Shown here: one piece after another, positions 54,976-64,000 of the stretch
How the letters are laid out: each line of letters starts with the position of its first letter
Position numbering within the stretch: the stretch's first letter is position 1
Assembly (NCBI GenBank): GCA_002238605.1
Contig: MPMR01000017.1
Coordinates: 1 to 64,000, forward strand
DNA: 64,000 nucleotides
Direction: 5' to 3'
DNA from: BD2-11 clade cluster bacterium bin43
GTDB taxonomy: Bacteria > Gemmatimonadota > Gemmatimonadetes > Longimicrobiales > Gaopeijiaceae
Translations under genes and position numbers: made by a program
Notes under the pieces: generated by a model
The model's database searches: none
Seen by the model: the letters and a program-made list of their open reading frames with translations, nothing else
What the model was told of the DNA's origin: nothing

Positions 54976-55560
54976 TCAAGGTCCGGGCCAGTCGTCGAGG
55001 AGGACGGCGATCACACGGCCGGGCCCGTGGACGCCGGTCACCATGACCTGGCCGATGTCGGCCGACTTGCTGGGACCGGAGTGCAGCGCCAGCGCGGAAC
55101 CGCCGTCGCCGCGGCACGCGTCCAGCGCCTCGCCGAGGGTGGCGGTGACGGTTGCGGCGTCCACCAGCACGACGTGGACCGGCGGGAGCAACTGGGTGCG
55201 CCGCCCGTCCCGGCTGCTCAGCACCAGCGACCCGGACTGGGCGGCCGCCGCGCGCGCCACCGACACGCCGAGTTCGGCCCGCCGGGGCGGGGCTTCGGGC
55301 GCCGGCAACGCGAGGCTCGCGGGAACGCCCGCCCCGTGGCTGACGCTCGCGAACCGCGCGGCGAACCCATGCAGCCACCGGCGCGCCGCGTCCGCGCCGG
55401 CGAAACGGTGCACTTCGCCCCCCGCCGCCCGAAAGCAGTCCGCGAAGTGCTCCACCGGCGCCGGGGCATCCGGGACCCCCGTATCCAGTGTGCCCGGATG
55501 AGGCGCCCGGGGCCGTCCCTGGAGCGCCTGACGCACCCGCCGGAGCACCTGCTCCCTCAT
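54976..55560 (-). CDS. lutC: LutC-type LUD-domain protein (lactate utilisation)
   Basis: 194 residues from the ATG at 55560, which overlaps the lutB stop (ATGA). It is a LUD-domain protein: an N-terminal helix, then the core ARAAAAQSGSLVLSSRDGRR, LLPPVHVVLVDAATVTATLG, and a C-terminal SGPSKSADIGQVMVTGVHGP. LutA-B-C catalyse cytosolic oxidation of L-lactate to pyruvate. The C-terminal motif GPSKSADI is typical. The third gene of the lutABC run. Confidence 0.9.
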   Translation of the reverse strand: MREQVLRRVRQALQGRPRAPHPGTLDTGVPDAPAPVEHFADCFRAAGGEVHRFAGADAARRWLHGFAARFASVSHGAGVPASLALPAPEAPPRRAELGVSVARAAAAQSGSLVLSSRDGRRTQLLPPVHVVLVDAATVTATLGEALDACRGDGGSALALHSGPSKSADIGQVMVTGVHGPGRVIAVLLDDWPGP

Positions 55561-56963
55561 TCGATGCCCTCCCGCCAGAGCGCGCGGAAGGAGGTGCGCG
55601 ACGGCTCCGGATCCGCGCGCACCTCGCGCCAGCCGCCCACCACGGGCAGGGGGACGCGGCGCACCGGGTCGGGTAGGGCGTGCAGCACGCCTCCCGCGGC
55701 CCTGTACGCGCCGGGCCGGGTCGCGACCGCCGTCCACGCCTTCAGCAGGGCCGCCTTGGCGCGGGAATCCATCCCCGCCTCCACCGCCCGCCGGCGCCAG
55801 CTCAGGAGCAGCTCGGGGATGGGGATGCGCACCGGGCACGCCTCCTCGCAGGCGCCGCACAGGCTGGAGGCGAAGGGCAGCGGCATGGCCGCGTGCAGCC
55901 CGGCCAGCCCGGGGTTCAGCACCGACCCGATGGGGCCCGAGTAGACGGCCCCGTACGCGTGCCCGCCCGTCTGGCGGTAGACGGGGCAGGCGTTCAGGCA
56001 CGCGCCGCAGCGCACGCAACGGAGCGCCTCCCACGCCTCGGGGTCGGCGAGCACGTCGGAGCGGCCGTTGTCGACCAGCACCACGTGCACCTCCTCCGGG
56101 CCGTCGGGGTCCTCCGCGGTCCGGGGACCGTGGATCATGGAAACGTAGTTTCCCACCGGCTGCCCTGTGGCCGCCCGGGCCGTGAGCTGCAGGAACACGG
56201 CCAGGTCGCTCCAGCGCGGCAGCAGTTTCTCGATGCCCACCAGCGCAACGTGGACGGGTGGTGCCGAGGTGGTGAGCCGGATGTTGCCCTCGTTCTCGAT
56301 GAGCGCCACGGTCCCGGTCTCCGCCACCAGGAAGTTGCCGCCGGTAATGCCCATGTCGGCCGCGAGAAAAGCCTCGCGCAGGATCACGCGCGAGACCGCG
56401 GCCAGTTCGTCCGGCGTGGCATCCGGCTCCGTCCCGTGGGTTTCGTGGTACAGCCGGCGGATCTCGTCCAGGCTCAGGTGGATGGCGGGGCCCACGATGT
56501 GGCTGGGGGGCTGTTCGAGCAGCTGCAGGATGTACTCCCCGAGATCCGTCTCGAGCACGTCGACGCCCCGCTTCTCCAGCAGCTCGTTCACCTCGAGCTC
56601 CTCGGAGAGCATGCTCTTGCCCTTGACCGCGCGCCGCGCTCCCCGGCGCTCGACGATGCCGGAGAGGATCCGGTGGACATCCTCCTGCGACCCGGCCCAG
56701 TGAACCTGGGCGCCGTTGGCCTCCAGACGCGCCTCGGCCTCCTCCAGGTATCGGTCCAGATGGGTCAGCAGGTGCGTCTTGACCCCTTCGGCCCAGTGTC
56801 GCCATTCCTCCGCGGCCACCCCCGCGTACGCGGCCCGGCGGTGTGCGTCGAAGGTCAGGGTCGCCCCGGTCACGGACGCGCGCACATCCCCGCCCCGGCG
56901 CGAGCGTTCCGGGTACTCCCGGCTACGAATCTCCACCGGCCGCCTCCCAGAGAACGTCGGCAA
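55557..56963 (-). CDS. lutB: LutB-type iron-sulfur protein with LUD domain
   Basis: 468 residues. N-terminal LUD domain: VERRGARRAVKGKSMLSEEL, VNELLEKRGVDVLETDLGEY, HLSLDEIRRLYHETHGTEPD and MGITGGNFLVAETGTVALIE. The C-terminal ferredoxin-like domain has two 4Fe-4S motifs: CVRCGACLNACPVYRQTGGH and LCGACEEACPVRIPIPELLL. Works with LutA and LutC in lactate oxidation. Its start overlaps the lutA end by 41 bases, so a start further in is possible (for example near the VRASVTGATLTFDA segment). Confidence 0.92.
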   Translation of the reverse strand: MPTFSGRRPVEIRSREYPERSRRGGDVRASVTGATLTFDAHRRAAYAGVAAEEWRHWAEGVKTHLLTHLDRYLEEAEARLEANGAQVHWAGSQEDVHRILSGIVERRGARRAVKGKSMLSEELEVNELLEKRGVDVLETDLGEYILQLLEQPPSHIVGPAIHLSLDEIRRLYHETHGTEPDATPDELAAVSRVILREAFLAADMGITGGNFLVAETGTVALIENEGNIRLTTSAPPVHVALVGIEKLLPRWSDLAVFLQLTARAATGQPVGNYVSMIHGPRTAEDPDGPEEVHVVLVDNGRSDVLADPEAWEALRCVRCGACLNACPVYRQTGGHAYGAVYSGPIGSVLNPGLAGLHAAMPLPFASSLCGACEEACPVRIPIPELLLSWRRRAVEAGMDSRAKAALLKAWTAVATRPGAYRAAGGVLHALPDPVRRVPLPVVGGWREVRADPEPSRTSFRALWREGIE

Positions 56964-57744
56964 GATGGCGCACGGCGAGGTTCTGCCCCCGCCTTCGCAT
57001 GCGGCCCGAGAGCTGGAGCAGGCAGCCGCAGTCGGCGGAGGTCAGGAGGTCGACCCGGCCCGCCTCGGCGAGCGTGTCCAGCTTGCGGTCGGCCATCCCC
57101 GCGGAGACCTGGGGGAAGCTCACCGAGAACAGGCCTCCGAACCCGCAGCATTCCTCCGCCGCTTCCCACGGGACCACTTCGGCCCCGGCGTTGGCCATCA
57201 GCGCGAGCGGCTCCTCGCGGATCCCCAGCTCGCGCAGGGCGTGGCATCCGTGATGGTACGCGATCCGGCGTCCCTCCAGGCCCTGCCCCAGCTCCGTGAC
57301 CTCAAGCACCCGCACCAGGAACTCCGCCAGCTCGAAGGTGCGCCCGGCGAGGTCGGCCACCTGCCCGGACAGGCCGGCGTCCTCATCGAAGAGGTGGGCG
57401 TAGAAACGCCGGAGCATGGAGGCGCAGCTCCCCGAGGGAAGCACCACGTACTCGCTTTCGCGAAAGACCTCGAGGGTGTGCCTGGCCATGCGCCGCGCCT
57501 CGGCGTCCCGGCCCGCGTTGAATGCGGGCTGCCCGCAGCAGGTCTGCGCCTCGGGAAAGTCGACCTCGACCCCCAGCTTCCTCAGGAGCCGCACGGCCGA
57601 GGCGGCGGCGTCTGCGTAGAAGTGGTCGCCCAGGCAGGTTACGAAGAGGGACGCGCGCACGGGGGCAGCGGGCCCGGATGCGGAAGCGGGCCGCGCGGGC
57701 GCTGACATCATCGGCTCGCGTGCCGTCTTCGGTGGCTCGGACAT
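56923..57744 (-). CDS. lutA: LutA-type (CCG-domain) iron-sulfur oxidoreductase subunit
   Basis: 273 residues from the ATG at 57744. Two CCG domains: SLFVTCLGDHFYADAAASAV, EAQTCCGQPAFNAGRDAEAR, LPSGSCASMLRRFYAHLF and then YHHGCHALRELGIREEPLAL, AEECCGFGGLFSVSFPQVSA and LTSADCGCLLQLSGRMRRRG. All of the Cys-Cys-Gly ligands are present. It is the LutA/GlpC-like subunit of the lactate oxidation complex. An Ala/Pro-rich N-terminal stretch of ~25 residues precedes the first domain. 14 bases from apbE. Confidence 0.92.
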   Translation of the reverse strand: MSEPPKTAREPMMSAPARPASASGPAAPVRASLFVTCLGDHFYADAAASAVRLLRKLGVEVDFPEAQTCCGQPAFNAGRDAEARRMARHTLEVFRESEYVVLPSGSCASMLRRFYAHLFDEDAGLSGQVADLAGRTFELAEFLVRVLEVTELGQGLEGRRIAYHHGCHALRELGIREEPLALMANAGAEVVPWEAAEECCGFGGLFSVSFPQVSAGMADRKLDTLAEAGRVDLLTSADCGCLLQLSGRMRRRGQNLAVRHLADVLWEAAGGDS

Positions 57745-57758
57745 GGATGTCGAGCGCC

Positions 57759-58781
57759 TCAGGCTCCGAACCCGGAACTGCGCACCAGGTCGAGCTCCCT
57801 GGTGACGATGACCCCTTCGGCGCCATCGACCCGTTCCAGCAGTTCGATGCCGTGAACGGGGCCCAGCACCATCGCCGCGGTGGCGAGGGCGTCGGCGTCC
57901 ATGGCGGACGGGGCCACCACGGTGGCCGCACTGGTGTGGCCCGGCGAGGCGCCCGTGCGCGGGTCGACGATGTGGTGATGCCGGAGGTCGTCGGTGTACG
58001 CCCGCATGTAGTCGCCCGAGGTGGCCACCCCCTGGTGGCGCACCTCGATCGTCCCCAGCATCGTCCCCGGCTCGCGCGGGTGCTCCACCCCGACCGGCCA
58101 TCCCGTCCCGGCCACCTCTCCCTCGCCGGCCGAGACGTCCCCACCCCCGTCGGCCAGCACGCCCGCCGCGCCCGCCGCCGTGACCTGCGCGACGACCCGG
58201 TCGAGGATGTACCCCTTGGCGATGCCGTCGAGCGAGACCGACATGCCCGGACGCGCGAACGCGATGCCCGCCGCATCAAGCCGGACGCGCCGGTACCCGA
58301 CCAGCGACCTGGCATGCATTACGTCATTTTCCGCAGGCGGTGCGTCATTTTCGGCGAAGCTGCTCCGGTAGAGTTCCATCAGCGGGGCCACGGTGGGGTC
58401 GAAGGCGCCGCCGGTCAACTCGGCGAAGTGAAGGGCGCGGCGCACCACCGCCACCAGTTCGGGGGGCGGATCACTCAGAACCCCGTCCCGGTTGAGGCGG
58501 GACACCGCCGTGTCGGGCCGGTAGCCGCTGAAAACCGCCTCCAGGCGATCGATCTCGTCGAAAGCGGCGGCGGCCAGCTCACGCGCGCGGGCGGCCTCCG
58601 GATGCACCACCCTGACCTGCACCAGCGTGCCCATGCGGGTTCGGGTTTCGCTCGCGCCGTGCAGCCCGGCCCGACGAAGGACCGCCGCCGTGAGTCCGCC
58701 GCCCATCGCCAGCAGCAGGCCCGCCGCCCCGCCGATCCGGAGCGCCCGGCGGCGTGAGAGACTCCGTCCCGGTTCAGGCAC
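57759..58781 (-). CDS. apbE: FAD:protein FMN transferase (ApbE)
   Basis: 340 residues with an N-terminal twin-Arg-like signal (SRRRALRIGGAAGLLLAMGG). ApbE attaches FMN through a phosphoester to Ser/Thr of target proteins, here outside the cytoplasm. Motifs: MGTLVQVRVVHPEA, NRDGVLSDPPPELVAVV, GGAFDPTVAPLMELYR, MSVSLDGIAKGYILDRVVAQ, AGVLADGGGDVSAG, HHHIVDPRTGASPGHTSAAT, VVAPSAMDADALATAAMVLG. All look intact. It overlaps the NosR-like gene by 8 bases, so the NosR-like FMN-binding domain is its probable substrate. Confidence 0.93.
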   Translation of the reverse strand: MPEPGRSLSRRRALRIGGAAGLLLAMGGGLTAAVLRRAGLHGASETRTRMGTLVQVRVVHPEAARARELAAAAFDEIDRLEAVFSGYRPDTAVSRLNRDGVLSDPPPELVAVVRRALHFAELTGGAFDPTVAPLMELYRSSFAENDAPPAENDVMHARSLVGYRRVRLDAAGIAFARPGMSVSLDGIAKGYILDRVVAQVTAAGAAGVLADGGGDVSAGEGEVAGTGWPVGVEHPREPGTMLGTIEVRHQGVATSGDYMRAYTDDLRHHHIVDPRTGASPGHTSAATVVAPSAMDADALATAAMVLGPVHGIELLERVDGAEGVIVTRELDLVRSSGFGA

Positions 58782-61281
58782 CGGTCTCGACCCGAGCGCC
58801 GGTCTCGACCCGGGCGTCGGGCGCCACCTTCAGTTGAACCAGCCGGCGGCGCACGTCGTGGATGTCGTGGCGGCAGACGCCCGCCTGCTCGATCAGCTTC
58901 GCCTCGCAGATGTTGCAGCGCACGCACTCGCGGAAGTTGATGCGCGGTCCCTCGATGGCCCCGGTGGGACAGGCCTGCTCGCACACCTTGCAGTGGTCGC
59001 AGTGCTCCACCCGGCGGATGCGGAAGGGCGACACGGTGGAGGCGACCGCGAGCGCCGCGCCCAGCGGGCAGGCGTAGCGGCAGTAGAAGCGGGGCACGAT
59101 CGCCGAGGCCGCCAGGACCGCCCCGGCGATGCCCCAGAGCACGATGGACGAGCTCAGGAAGAAGACGGTCCCGAAGGGCTCGAAGAAGGGAAAGATGCTG
59201 GCCCGGCTGCCCGCCAGCGCCGGGAGCAGGACGGCCGCCAGGACAACGTACTTGACCAGCCACAGGCGCTCGTGCAGGGCGCGTGGCAACTCCCGCTTGA
59301 ACTTCCTGGGAACCACCTTCTCCAGGATGTCCTGCAGGACCCCGAAGGGGCACAGGAAGCCGCAGAAGACGCGCCCCACCAGCAGCGTGGTAACCACGGT
59401 GAACACCACGAACAGCAGCAGCGGGATGTCCTCCAGGAACACCGCCGGCCCCACGGAGATGGCCGCGGTGATGTGCGACACCGAGAGGAAGCCGCCGTCG
59501 AACCACCCCAGGTAAAGGAAGGTCGCGACCAGGGCCACCCAGCGCAGCGGGTCGCGCTTCAGGAAGAACGCCACCGTGACCAGCGCCAGCAGCCCCAGCA
59601 TCCAGGCGACTTCCGCGGGCGAGGTGCGCGCCAGCGTGCGCTCAAGGACGGTCTGCTCCTCGGCGAGGGAAAAATCGAGGTCGGGCGGGACGGACGGCCG
59701 GGTGGTCGCGGATGGATTCTCCCCGGCTGCGACTTCGGACGGGTTCCCGGTTGGCTCGGACGGGTTCGCGGATGCCTCCGACGGATTCGCGGATGGCGCG
59801 GGCTGGTCCGCGGACGCTCCGACTGCCTCCGTCCCGGCCATCTCCGCGGCCTCGGCCGCGGCATCGACGGGGGATGGGGGACGGGCCGCGGCATCCGCTT
59901 CGGTGGGGACGGCGTCGACCGGCATGCCCGGATCGCCCTCCGGAGCAGCCTCGACGGCATCTGCTCCTGCGGAAGTCGCCGCGGCGCCACTGGGCGCGTC
60001 GCCCGCTGCCCCACCGGCCGCAGCCGGATCCGCGGGCGGCCCGGACGCGACGGACGAGGGATCGCCCGAGACGCTTTCGGGCTCGGTTACGACAATATCC
60101 GTCGCGGCTGCGACGGTCTCCGCACCGGCTGCGGCCGCGGCCGCCTCATCCACCGGGTTGGCGGGCTCCGGGTCTTCCACGGGAGGCGCCTCCGCCACCA
60201 CCCTCTCCGGGACCTGCGGAGGCGGGTACTCCGTCGAATAGAGATCCATCCCGGGACGGAGATCGAAGTAGATGTCGAAGTGCCGCTCGACATCGAGGGA
60301 GCCCGGCACCGCCATCACCCCGACGTTGCGGAACTGTCCCGAAACCATCCCGCTGCGCGGCTCCCCCAGCATGAAGACGTCCGGGTCGTCCATGTCGAGA
60401 GTGTCGGCGCCCTGCACCAGCGAGAGCGTGCGCGGATAGAAGAGGAGCGCCAGCGCGCCATCGACCCCCACGAGCATCAGGTGGTCTTCCTGCGTCCGTT
60501 CCCCGAACTGTTCCGCCACTTCCCCGAATCTGCTTCGGCCGACCAGCATCTCGCCGACGGAATCGCTGCGGATGTGCGCGAAGGAGAGCACGATGCGGGT
60601 GACGTCGTTCTCGAGCACATGGATCTGCGGCACCAGCTCGCCCGCGACCATGTCCGACCAGGACAGCTCATCCAGCTCATTGATGCCGATGGTCAGGAGC
60701 GAGCCCCCGGATTCGGCGGACGGCCGGGTGGCCAGATAGTTGGCGTACACCCGGCGCGCGGAGGCGCGGATGCCGCGCGACATGGCCGAGACGGAGATCG
60801 TGGCCCGCGAAACCACCCGGACATCGCGCTTGGCGCGGAAGGGGTCGGAGATGGACTTGCCCGTGAACTGGGCCTCGTAGCCCGGAGTGCGCAGGAAATC
60901 GCCGCGGGTGCGGATGTAGGATTCGACGTAATGGGTGACCCGAACCCCGGTCAGCACGCCCTCCCGGTCCATCCCCACCAGCACCTCGATGGGGCCGTTG
61001 TAGCCGAGTTCCTCCGGAGGGACGTCCGACGTCAGGAAGGCGTATCCGACCACGGCCTCCTCGTCCGGGGCTTCGGCGGCGTAGCCGACGATCACACGCG
61101 GGTCGCCGTCGCGCACATCGAAGGAGATCGCGCCCGGCAGCACTTCCTCCACGAGGCTCTGCGGCACCGGGAAGTCGCCCACGCCTTGCTGGCCGATGGC
61201 CGGAACGGGCGCAAGAGCGCCCAGGATCGCCGCCGTCGCGAGGACGCGGGCGGCCCGCTGCCGCTCTCTCGCGTCAGACAT
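58774..61281 (-). CDS. NosR-like FMN-binding / polyferredoxin membrane protein
   Basis: 835 residues. Signal sequence ([19 protein letters not shown]), then a periplasmic FMN-bind domain ([58 protein letters not shown]), then ~150 residues of Ala/Pro/Glu linker with near-repeats of ANPSE. Membrane helices follow ([20 protein letters not shown] and others), with NapH-like [18 protein letters not shown] and [14 protein letters not shown], and last two ferredoxin clusters: [20 protein letters not shown] and [12 protein letters not shown]. It resembles NosR and related flavinylated electron carriers. The flavinylation site is SRATIS where the consensus is SGATxT, so FMN attachment is uncertain. 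Confidence 0.88.
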   Translation of the reverse strand: MSDARERQRAARVLATAAILGALAPVPAIGQQGVGDFPVPQSLVEEVLPGAISFDVRDGDPRVIVGYAAEAPDEEAVVGYAFLTSDVPPEELGYNGPIEVLVGMDREGVLTGVRVTHYVESYIRTRGDFLRTPGYEAQFTGKSISDPFRAKRDVRVVSRATISVSAMSRGIRASARRVYANYLATRPSAESGGSLLTIGINELDELSWSDMVAGELVPQIHVLENDVTRIVLSFAHIRSDSVGEMLVGRSRFGEVAEQFGERTQEDHLMLVGVDGALALLFYPRTLSLVQGADTLDMDDPDVFMLGEPRSGMVSGQFRNVGVMAVPGSLDVERHFDIYFDLRPGMDLYSTEYPPPQVPERVVAEAPPVEDPEPANPVDEAAAAAAGAETVAAATDIVVTEPESVSGDPSSVASGPPADPAAAGGAAGDAPSGAAATSAGADAVEAAPEGDPGMPVDAVPTEADAAARPPSPVDAAAEAAEMAGTEAVGASADQPAPSANPSEASANPSEPTGNPSEVAAGENPSATTRPSVPPDLDFSLAEEQTVLERTLARTSPAEVAWMLGLLALVTVAFFLKRDPLRWVALVATFLYLGWFDGGFLSVSHITAAISVGPAVFLEDIPLLLFVVFTVVTTLLVGRVFCGFLCPFGVLQDILEKVVPRKFKRELPRALHERLWLVKYVVLAAVLLPALAGSRASIFPFFEPFGTVFFLSSSIVLWGIAGAVLAASAIVPRFYCRYACPLGAALAVASTVSPFRIRRVEHCDHCKVCEQACPTGAIEGPRINFRECVRCNICEAKLIEQAGVCRHDIHDVRRRLVQLKVAPDARVETGARVETGA

Positions 61282-63526
61282 CCACGCGCGCGAGGCGGAG
61301 CGCGTTGGCGGTCACCAGCAGCGAGACGCCCACGTCACCCACCAGGACCGCGGCGATCAGCGAGACCATCCCGAGCGGCACGCCCACCACCAGGACGAGC
61401 TTCACCAGCAGGGCGGTGGCGATGTTCTGGCGGATGACCGCCCGCGACTTGCGCGACAGCCGGAACAGATAGGGCAGGCGGGTGAGGTCGTCGCCCATGA
61501 GCGCCACGTCCGCGCTGTCGATGGCGGCGTCGCTTCCGGCCGCTCCCATGGCGATGCCGACCGAGGCGGCCGCGAGCGAGGGCGCGTCGTTCACGCCGTC
61601 GCCCACCATCGCCACCCGGCCGTGCTCCCGCTCCAGCTCCCTGAGCGCGTCCACCTTCTCGTGCGGGAGCAGCCGCGCCTTCACTTCGTCCACCCCGGTC
61701 TCCCCTGCGATCCGGCGGCCGGTGGCGGCGTTGTCGCCGGTCAGCATCACGACGGGACGGATGCCCATGGCGTGCAGCCGCCCCACCGCCACCCGCGCCT
61801 GCTTGCGGGCCCGGTCCTCCAGCGAGATCCACCCCAGCGGCCCGTCATCGTCCGCGACGGCCACCACCGTGCGGCCGTCGCCGGCCATGCCCGCGGGTGG
61901 TTCGCCGAGCCCGAGGGTCGCCGGCTTGCCGACGAAGTGGCGCACGCCGTCCAGGCGGGCCGTGACCCCCTCGCCCCGGCGGGTGGAGAAGTCGCGAACG
62001 GCGTAGTGGGAGTAGATCTCGCGCCTCACCGCCTCCTCGTGGATCGCGCGCGCGATCGGGTGCTCCGATCGGGCCTCCACGGCCGACGCGCGCGCCAGCA
62101 CCGTGGTGGGCGGCGCCCCCCGGGTCGAGCGCACGTCGCGCACCTCCAGGTGCCCGACCGTGAGCGTGCCGGTCTTGTCCATCGCCATCGCGCGCACGCC
62201 GCTCATGGCCTCCAGGTAGACCCCACCCTTGATGAGCACCCCCCGGCGCGCGGCGGCCGTGATGCCGCTCACCACCGCGACCGGCGTGGAGATCACCAGC
62301 GCGCACGGACACGCGATCACCAGCAGGGTGAGCCCCCGCACCAGCCAGGTGATGAAGTCCGCGCCCGCGAGCGTCGGCACCGCCACCACCAGCACGGCCG
62401 CGACGGTGATCGCCGGCGTGTACCAGCGCGCGAAGCGGGTCACCACCCGCTCCGTCTTCGCCTTCTCGGCCCCCGCCCGCTCCACCAGCTCCACGATGCG
62501 CGCGAGCGAGCTCGAGTCGGCGGGCTTCTCCGTGCGCACGTGCATGAAGCCGTCGCGGGTGATCGTGCCGGCGAAGACTGGGTCGCCGGGGTCCTTCTCC
62601 ACAGGGAGCGACTCCCCGGTGAGGGGCGACTCGTCCACCGCCGAGCCCCCCTCCACCACGCTGCCGTCGACCGGGATCCGTTCGCCGGGGCGCACCACCA
62701 CCACGTCGCCGACCGCGACCTCGGAGGCCCGCACCGTCTCCTCGACCCCGTCGCGCAGCACCACGGCCGTCTTGGGGGCGAGGTCCATCAGCGACTCCAT
62801 CGACGCCCGCGCGCGGTCGACCGCGTAGCTCTCCAGCAGCTCGGCGGTCGAGAACAGGAAGGCGATGGCGGCCGCCTCCAGGTACTCCCCGATCGCAACC
62901 GCCCCCAGGATCGCCACCGTCATCAGGAAGTTCATGTCCAGCGAGAGCTCGCGCGCGGCGCGCAGCCCGTCGGGCATGAACCTCCATCCGCCCACCAGGG
63001 CCGAGGCGACAAACAGGAGCGACGGAACCCGCACCTCGTTCAGCGGCAGCGTGAACAGCAGCGGCCCCACCCCGGCCAGCTGGAGCGCGAGCCCGACCGC
63101 GAACAGCGCTGCCGACGCGTACGTGATCCGGGCGTCGGGGGTCGCCCAGGTCGCGGTGGCGCGCTCCCGCCGGGCTCCGGTGTCCGGCTCGGCCAGGTGC
63201 CCGAGGCGCCCGATCGCCCGCCGGACCTCGTCGGTCTCGAGCTGGCCGGCGTCGATCTCGACGGTCACGGTGCGGCCCACCAGGTTGGCCCCCACCCCCA
63301 TCACCCCGTCGACCTTGCGCAGCCCGTCCTCGATGCGGGTCACGCAGTGCGAGCAGTCCATGTCCCGCACCCGGAACCGGACCGCCGTCGCCGTGGCTCC
63401 TCCGTTCCCATCCACCATCACGCCGCCCGCGCCGTCCCCATCCACCCCCGCGGCACCGCGGCCGTCCCCATCCATCAGGGCGCCCTGGCCGTCCCCATCC
63501 ACCATCACGCCGCCCCGACCCGCCAT
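61274..63526 (-). CDS. Zn/Cd-type heavy-metal-translocating P1B ATPase
   Basis: 750 residues. After a repetitive Asp/Gly-rich N terminus comes a metal-binding HMA domain ([20 protein letters not shown]), then the P1B core: [16 protein letters not shown] (TGES), the ion-binding helix [20 protein letters not shown] (CPC), [16 protein letters not shown] (phosphorylation DKTGT), [15 protein letters not shown] (HP locus) and [20 protein letters not shown]. It exports zinc, cadmium, lead or similar ions (CPC with the Zn/Cd type C-terminal region); a copper role is less likely. It overlaps the NosR-like gene by 8 bases. Confidence 0.92.
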   Translation of the reverse strand: MAGRGGVMVDGDGQGALMDGDGRGAAGVDGDGAGGVMVDGNGGATATAVRFRVRDMDCSHCVTRIEDGLRKVDGVMGVGANLVGRTVTVEIDAGQLETDEVRRAIGRLGHLAEPDTGARRERATATWATPDARITYASAALFAVGLALQLAGVGPLLFTLPLNEVRVPSLLFVASALVGGWRFMPDGLRAARELSLDMNFLMTVAILGAVAIGEYLEAAAIAFLFSTAELLESYAVDRARASMESLMDLAPKTAVVLRDGVEETVRASEVAVGDVVVVRPGERIPVDGSVVEGGSAVDESPLTGESLPVEKDPGDPVFAGTITRDGFMHVRTEKPADSSSLARIVELVERAGAEKAKTERVVTRFARWYTPAITVAAVLVVAVPTLAGADFITWLVRGLTLLVIACPCALVISTPVAVVSGITAAARRGVLIKGGVYLEAMSGVRAMAMDKTGTLTVGHLEVRDVRSTRGAPPTTVLARASAVEARSEHPIARAIHEEAVRREIYSHYAVRDFSTRRGEGVTARLDGVRHFVGKPATLGLGEPPAGMAGDGRTVVAVADDDGPLGWISLEDRARKQARVAVGRLHAMGIRPVVMLTGDNAATGRRIAGETGVDEVKARLLPHEKVDALRELEREHGRVAMVGDGVNDAPSLAAASVGIAMGAAGSDAAIDSADVALMGDDLTRLPYLFRLSRKSRAVIRQNIATALLVKLVLVVGVPLGMVSLIAAVLVGDVGVSLLVTANALRLARVDV
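63402..63512 (-). repeat. Tandem ~30-base repeat coding Asp/Gly-rich N terminus of the P-type ATPase
   Basis: The plus strand has CCGT(T/C)CCCATCCA at 63402, 63432, 63462 and 63489, spacings 30, 30 and 27 bases. On the coding strand they give [21 protein letters not shown] and DGDGQGAL. All spacings are multiples of three, so copy number could vary without breaking the frame. Confidence 0.85.
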
Positions 63527-63539
63527 CCTCGTCGCCCGG

Positions 63540-64000
63540 CTAGACCGCCGCCGCCACCGGCTCGCGGTCCACCCCCGCGCCCGGATAGGGCGACTCCAGC
63601 CGGTACTCCGGCCGCGCGTCGAGGAAGGCGGCCACCCGGCTCTCCCGGGTCACCGCTTGGGCGATGAAGTCCAGCGCCTCCTGCAGGCGCTCGTCGGAAG
63701 CCGCGCAGCTGAAGCGCAGGAACCCGGCGCCGGCGTCGCCGAAGCACTCGCCGCCCAGGCAGGCGACCCCGAAGTCGTCGTCGGCCCCCTCGAGCAGGTA
63801 CATCGCCAGGCCGTGGCTGGTGATGCCGAGCCGGTTGCACACCGAGGCCACCTTCGGGAAGACGTAGAACGTCGCGTGCGGGTCCAGCGACGAGAACCCC
63901 TCGATCCGGTTGAGCCCCTCGGTGAGCAGCTCCACCTTGCGGCGGAAGCGGCGCATGGCCGCATCGCGCTCCCCGTCGTCCCGCTCGAGCGCGGCCACCC
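63540..64000 (-). CDS. Aminotransferase class I/II, C-terminal part (cut by window edge)
   Basis: About 153 residues, open to the right edge. The segment [60 protein letters not shown] and [16 protein letters not shown]-like parts ([20 protein letters not shown]) is the C-terminal domain of a PLP fold-type I aspartate-type aminotransferase; LRFSCAAS holds the Arg that binds the substrate carboxylate. PLP-binding Lys and the first half are outside. 14 bases separate it from the ATPase gene, so it may head the run. Confidence 0.82.
   Translation of the reverse strand, partial: VAALERDDGERDAAMRRFRRKVELLTEGLNRIEGFSSLDPHATFYVFPKVASVCNRLGITSHGLAMYLLEGADDDFGVACLGGECFGDAGAGFLRFSCAASDERLQEALDFIAQAVTRESRVAAFLDARPEYRLESPYPGAGVDREPVAAAV

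Overview
This 64 kb window is a GC-rich (roughly 70%), densely coded bacterial chromosome segment. The gene content suggests Gemmatimonadota or a close relative: two 6-bladed beta-propeller secreted proteins with a GxGPGE-type motif, a ~1000-residue BNR/sortilin-like secreted protein, an M28 peptidase, an outer-membrane BamA/TamA-type barrel, a CtaA-type heme A synthase and a large GDH2-type glutamate dehydrogenase. That phylum call is inference from gene content. No rRNA, tRNA or CRISPR array was seen.

Layout. 1-474: the truncated end of an IS1380-family element. 482-4426 (minus): two propeller proteins and an AhpD-like peroxidase with an in-frame UGA. 4466-6391 (minus): a BamA/TamA-type barrel, divergent from pckA (6671-8287), which is followed by EVE, HD-phosphohydrolase, sigma factor, rsgA, flavin reductase, a membrane protein and a lipoprotein, all on plus. 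14718-18270: hydantoinase A-like and trpE in head-to-head arrangement with overlapping start codons. 18348-23341 (minus): M20 dipeptidase, GlsB/YeaQ, PspA-like, ECF sigma, branched-chain E1 alpha and a CoA-binding protein. 23662-24477: a HATPase protein. 24506-34590 (minus): APC permease, DUF420, CtaA, acyl-CoA dehydrogenase, a small membrane protein, the BNR protein and a DEDDh exonuclease. 34802-39237 (plus): M28 peptidase, alpha/beta hydrolase and gamma-glutamyltransferase. 39249-42162 (minus): 2-oxoglutarate dehydrogenase E1, frameshifted at a G22 tract. 42329-45543 (plus): PgeF, a Cys-rich small protein, an OsmC-like protein with an in-frame UGA, and a GT2 enzyme. 45325-46764 (minus): a GT-C mannosyltransferase. 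46795-52451 (plus): GT2 and NAD-glutamate dehydrogenase. 52528-64000 (minus): a tightly packed run of aminotransferase, Zn/Cd-type P-type ATPase, NosR-like flavo-iron-sulfur membrane protein, ApbE, LutA, LutB, LutC and Ppx/GppA, then a duplicated-domain protein.

The most notable result is a pair of predicted selenoproteins (complement 3806-4426 and 43512-43982). In each, one in-frame TGA sits exactly where the family has a redox-active cysteine. In each, a perfect 6-bp hairpin with a GG-containing apical loop follows, and its 3' arm lies at +31 to +36 after the UGA in both genes. Neither gene is intact unless the UGA is decoded as selenocysteine. The decoding genes (selA, selB, selC, selD) are not in the window.

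Also worth attention are the NosR-like/ApbE/LutABC/metal-ATPase gene run, with a divergent flavinylation motif in the NosR-like protein; the long G/C homopolymers; and several overlapping gene ends or starts.
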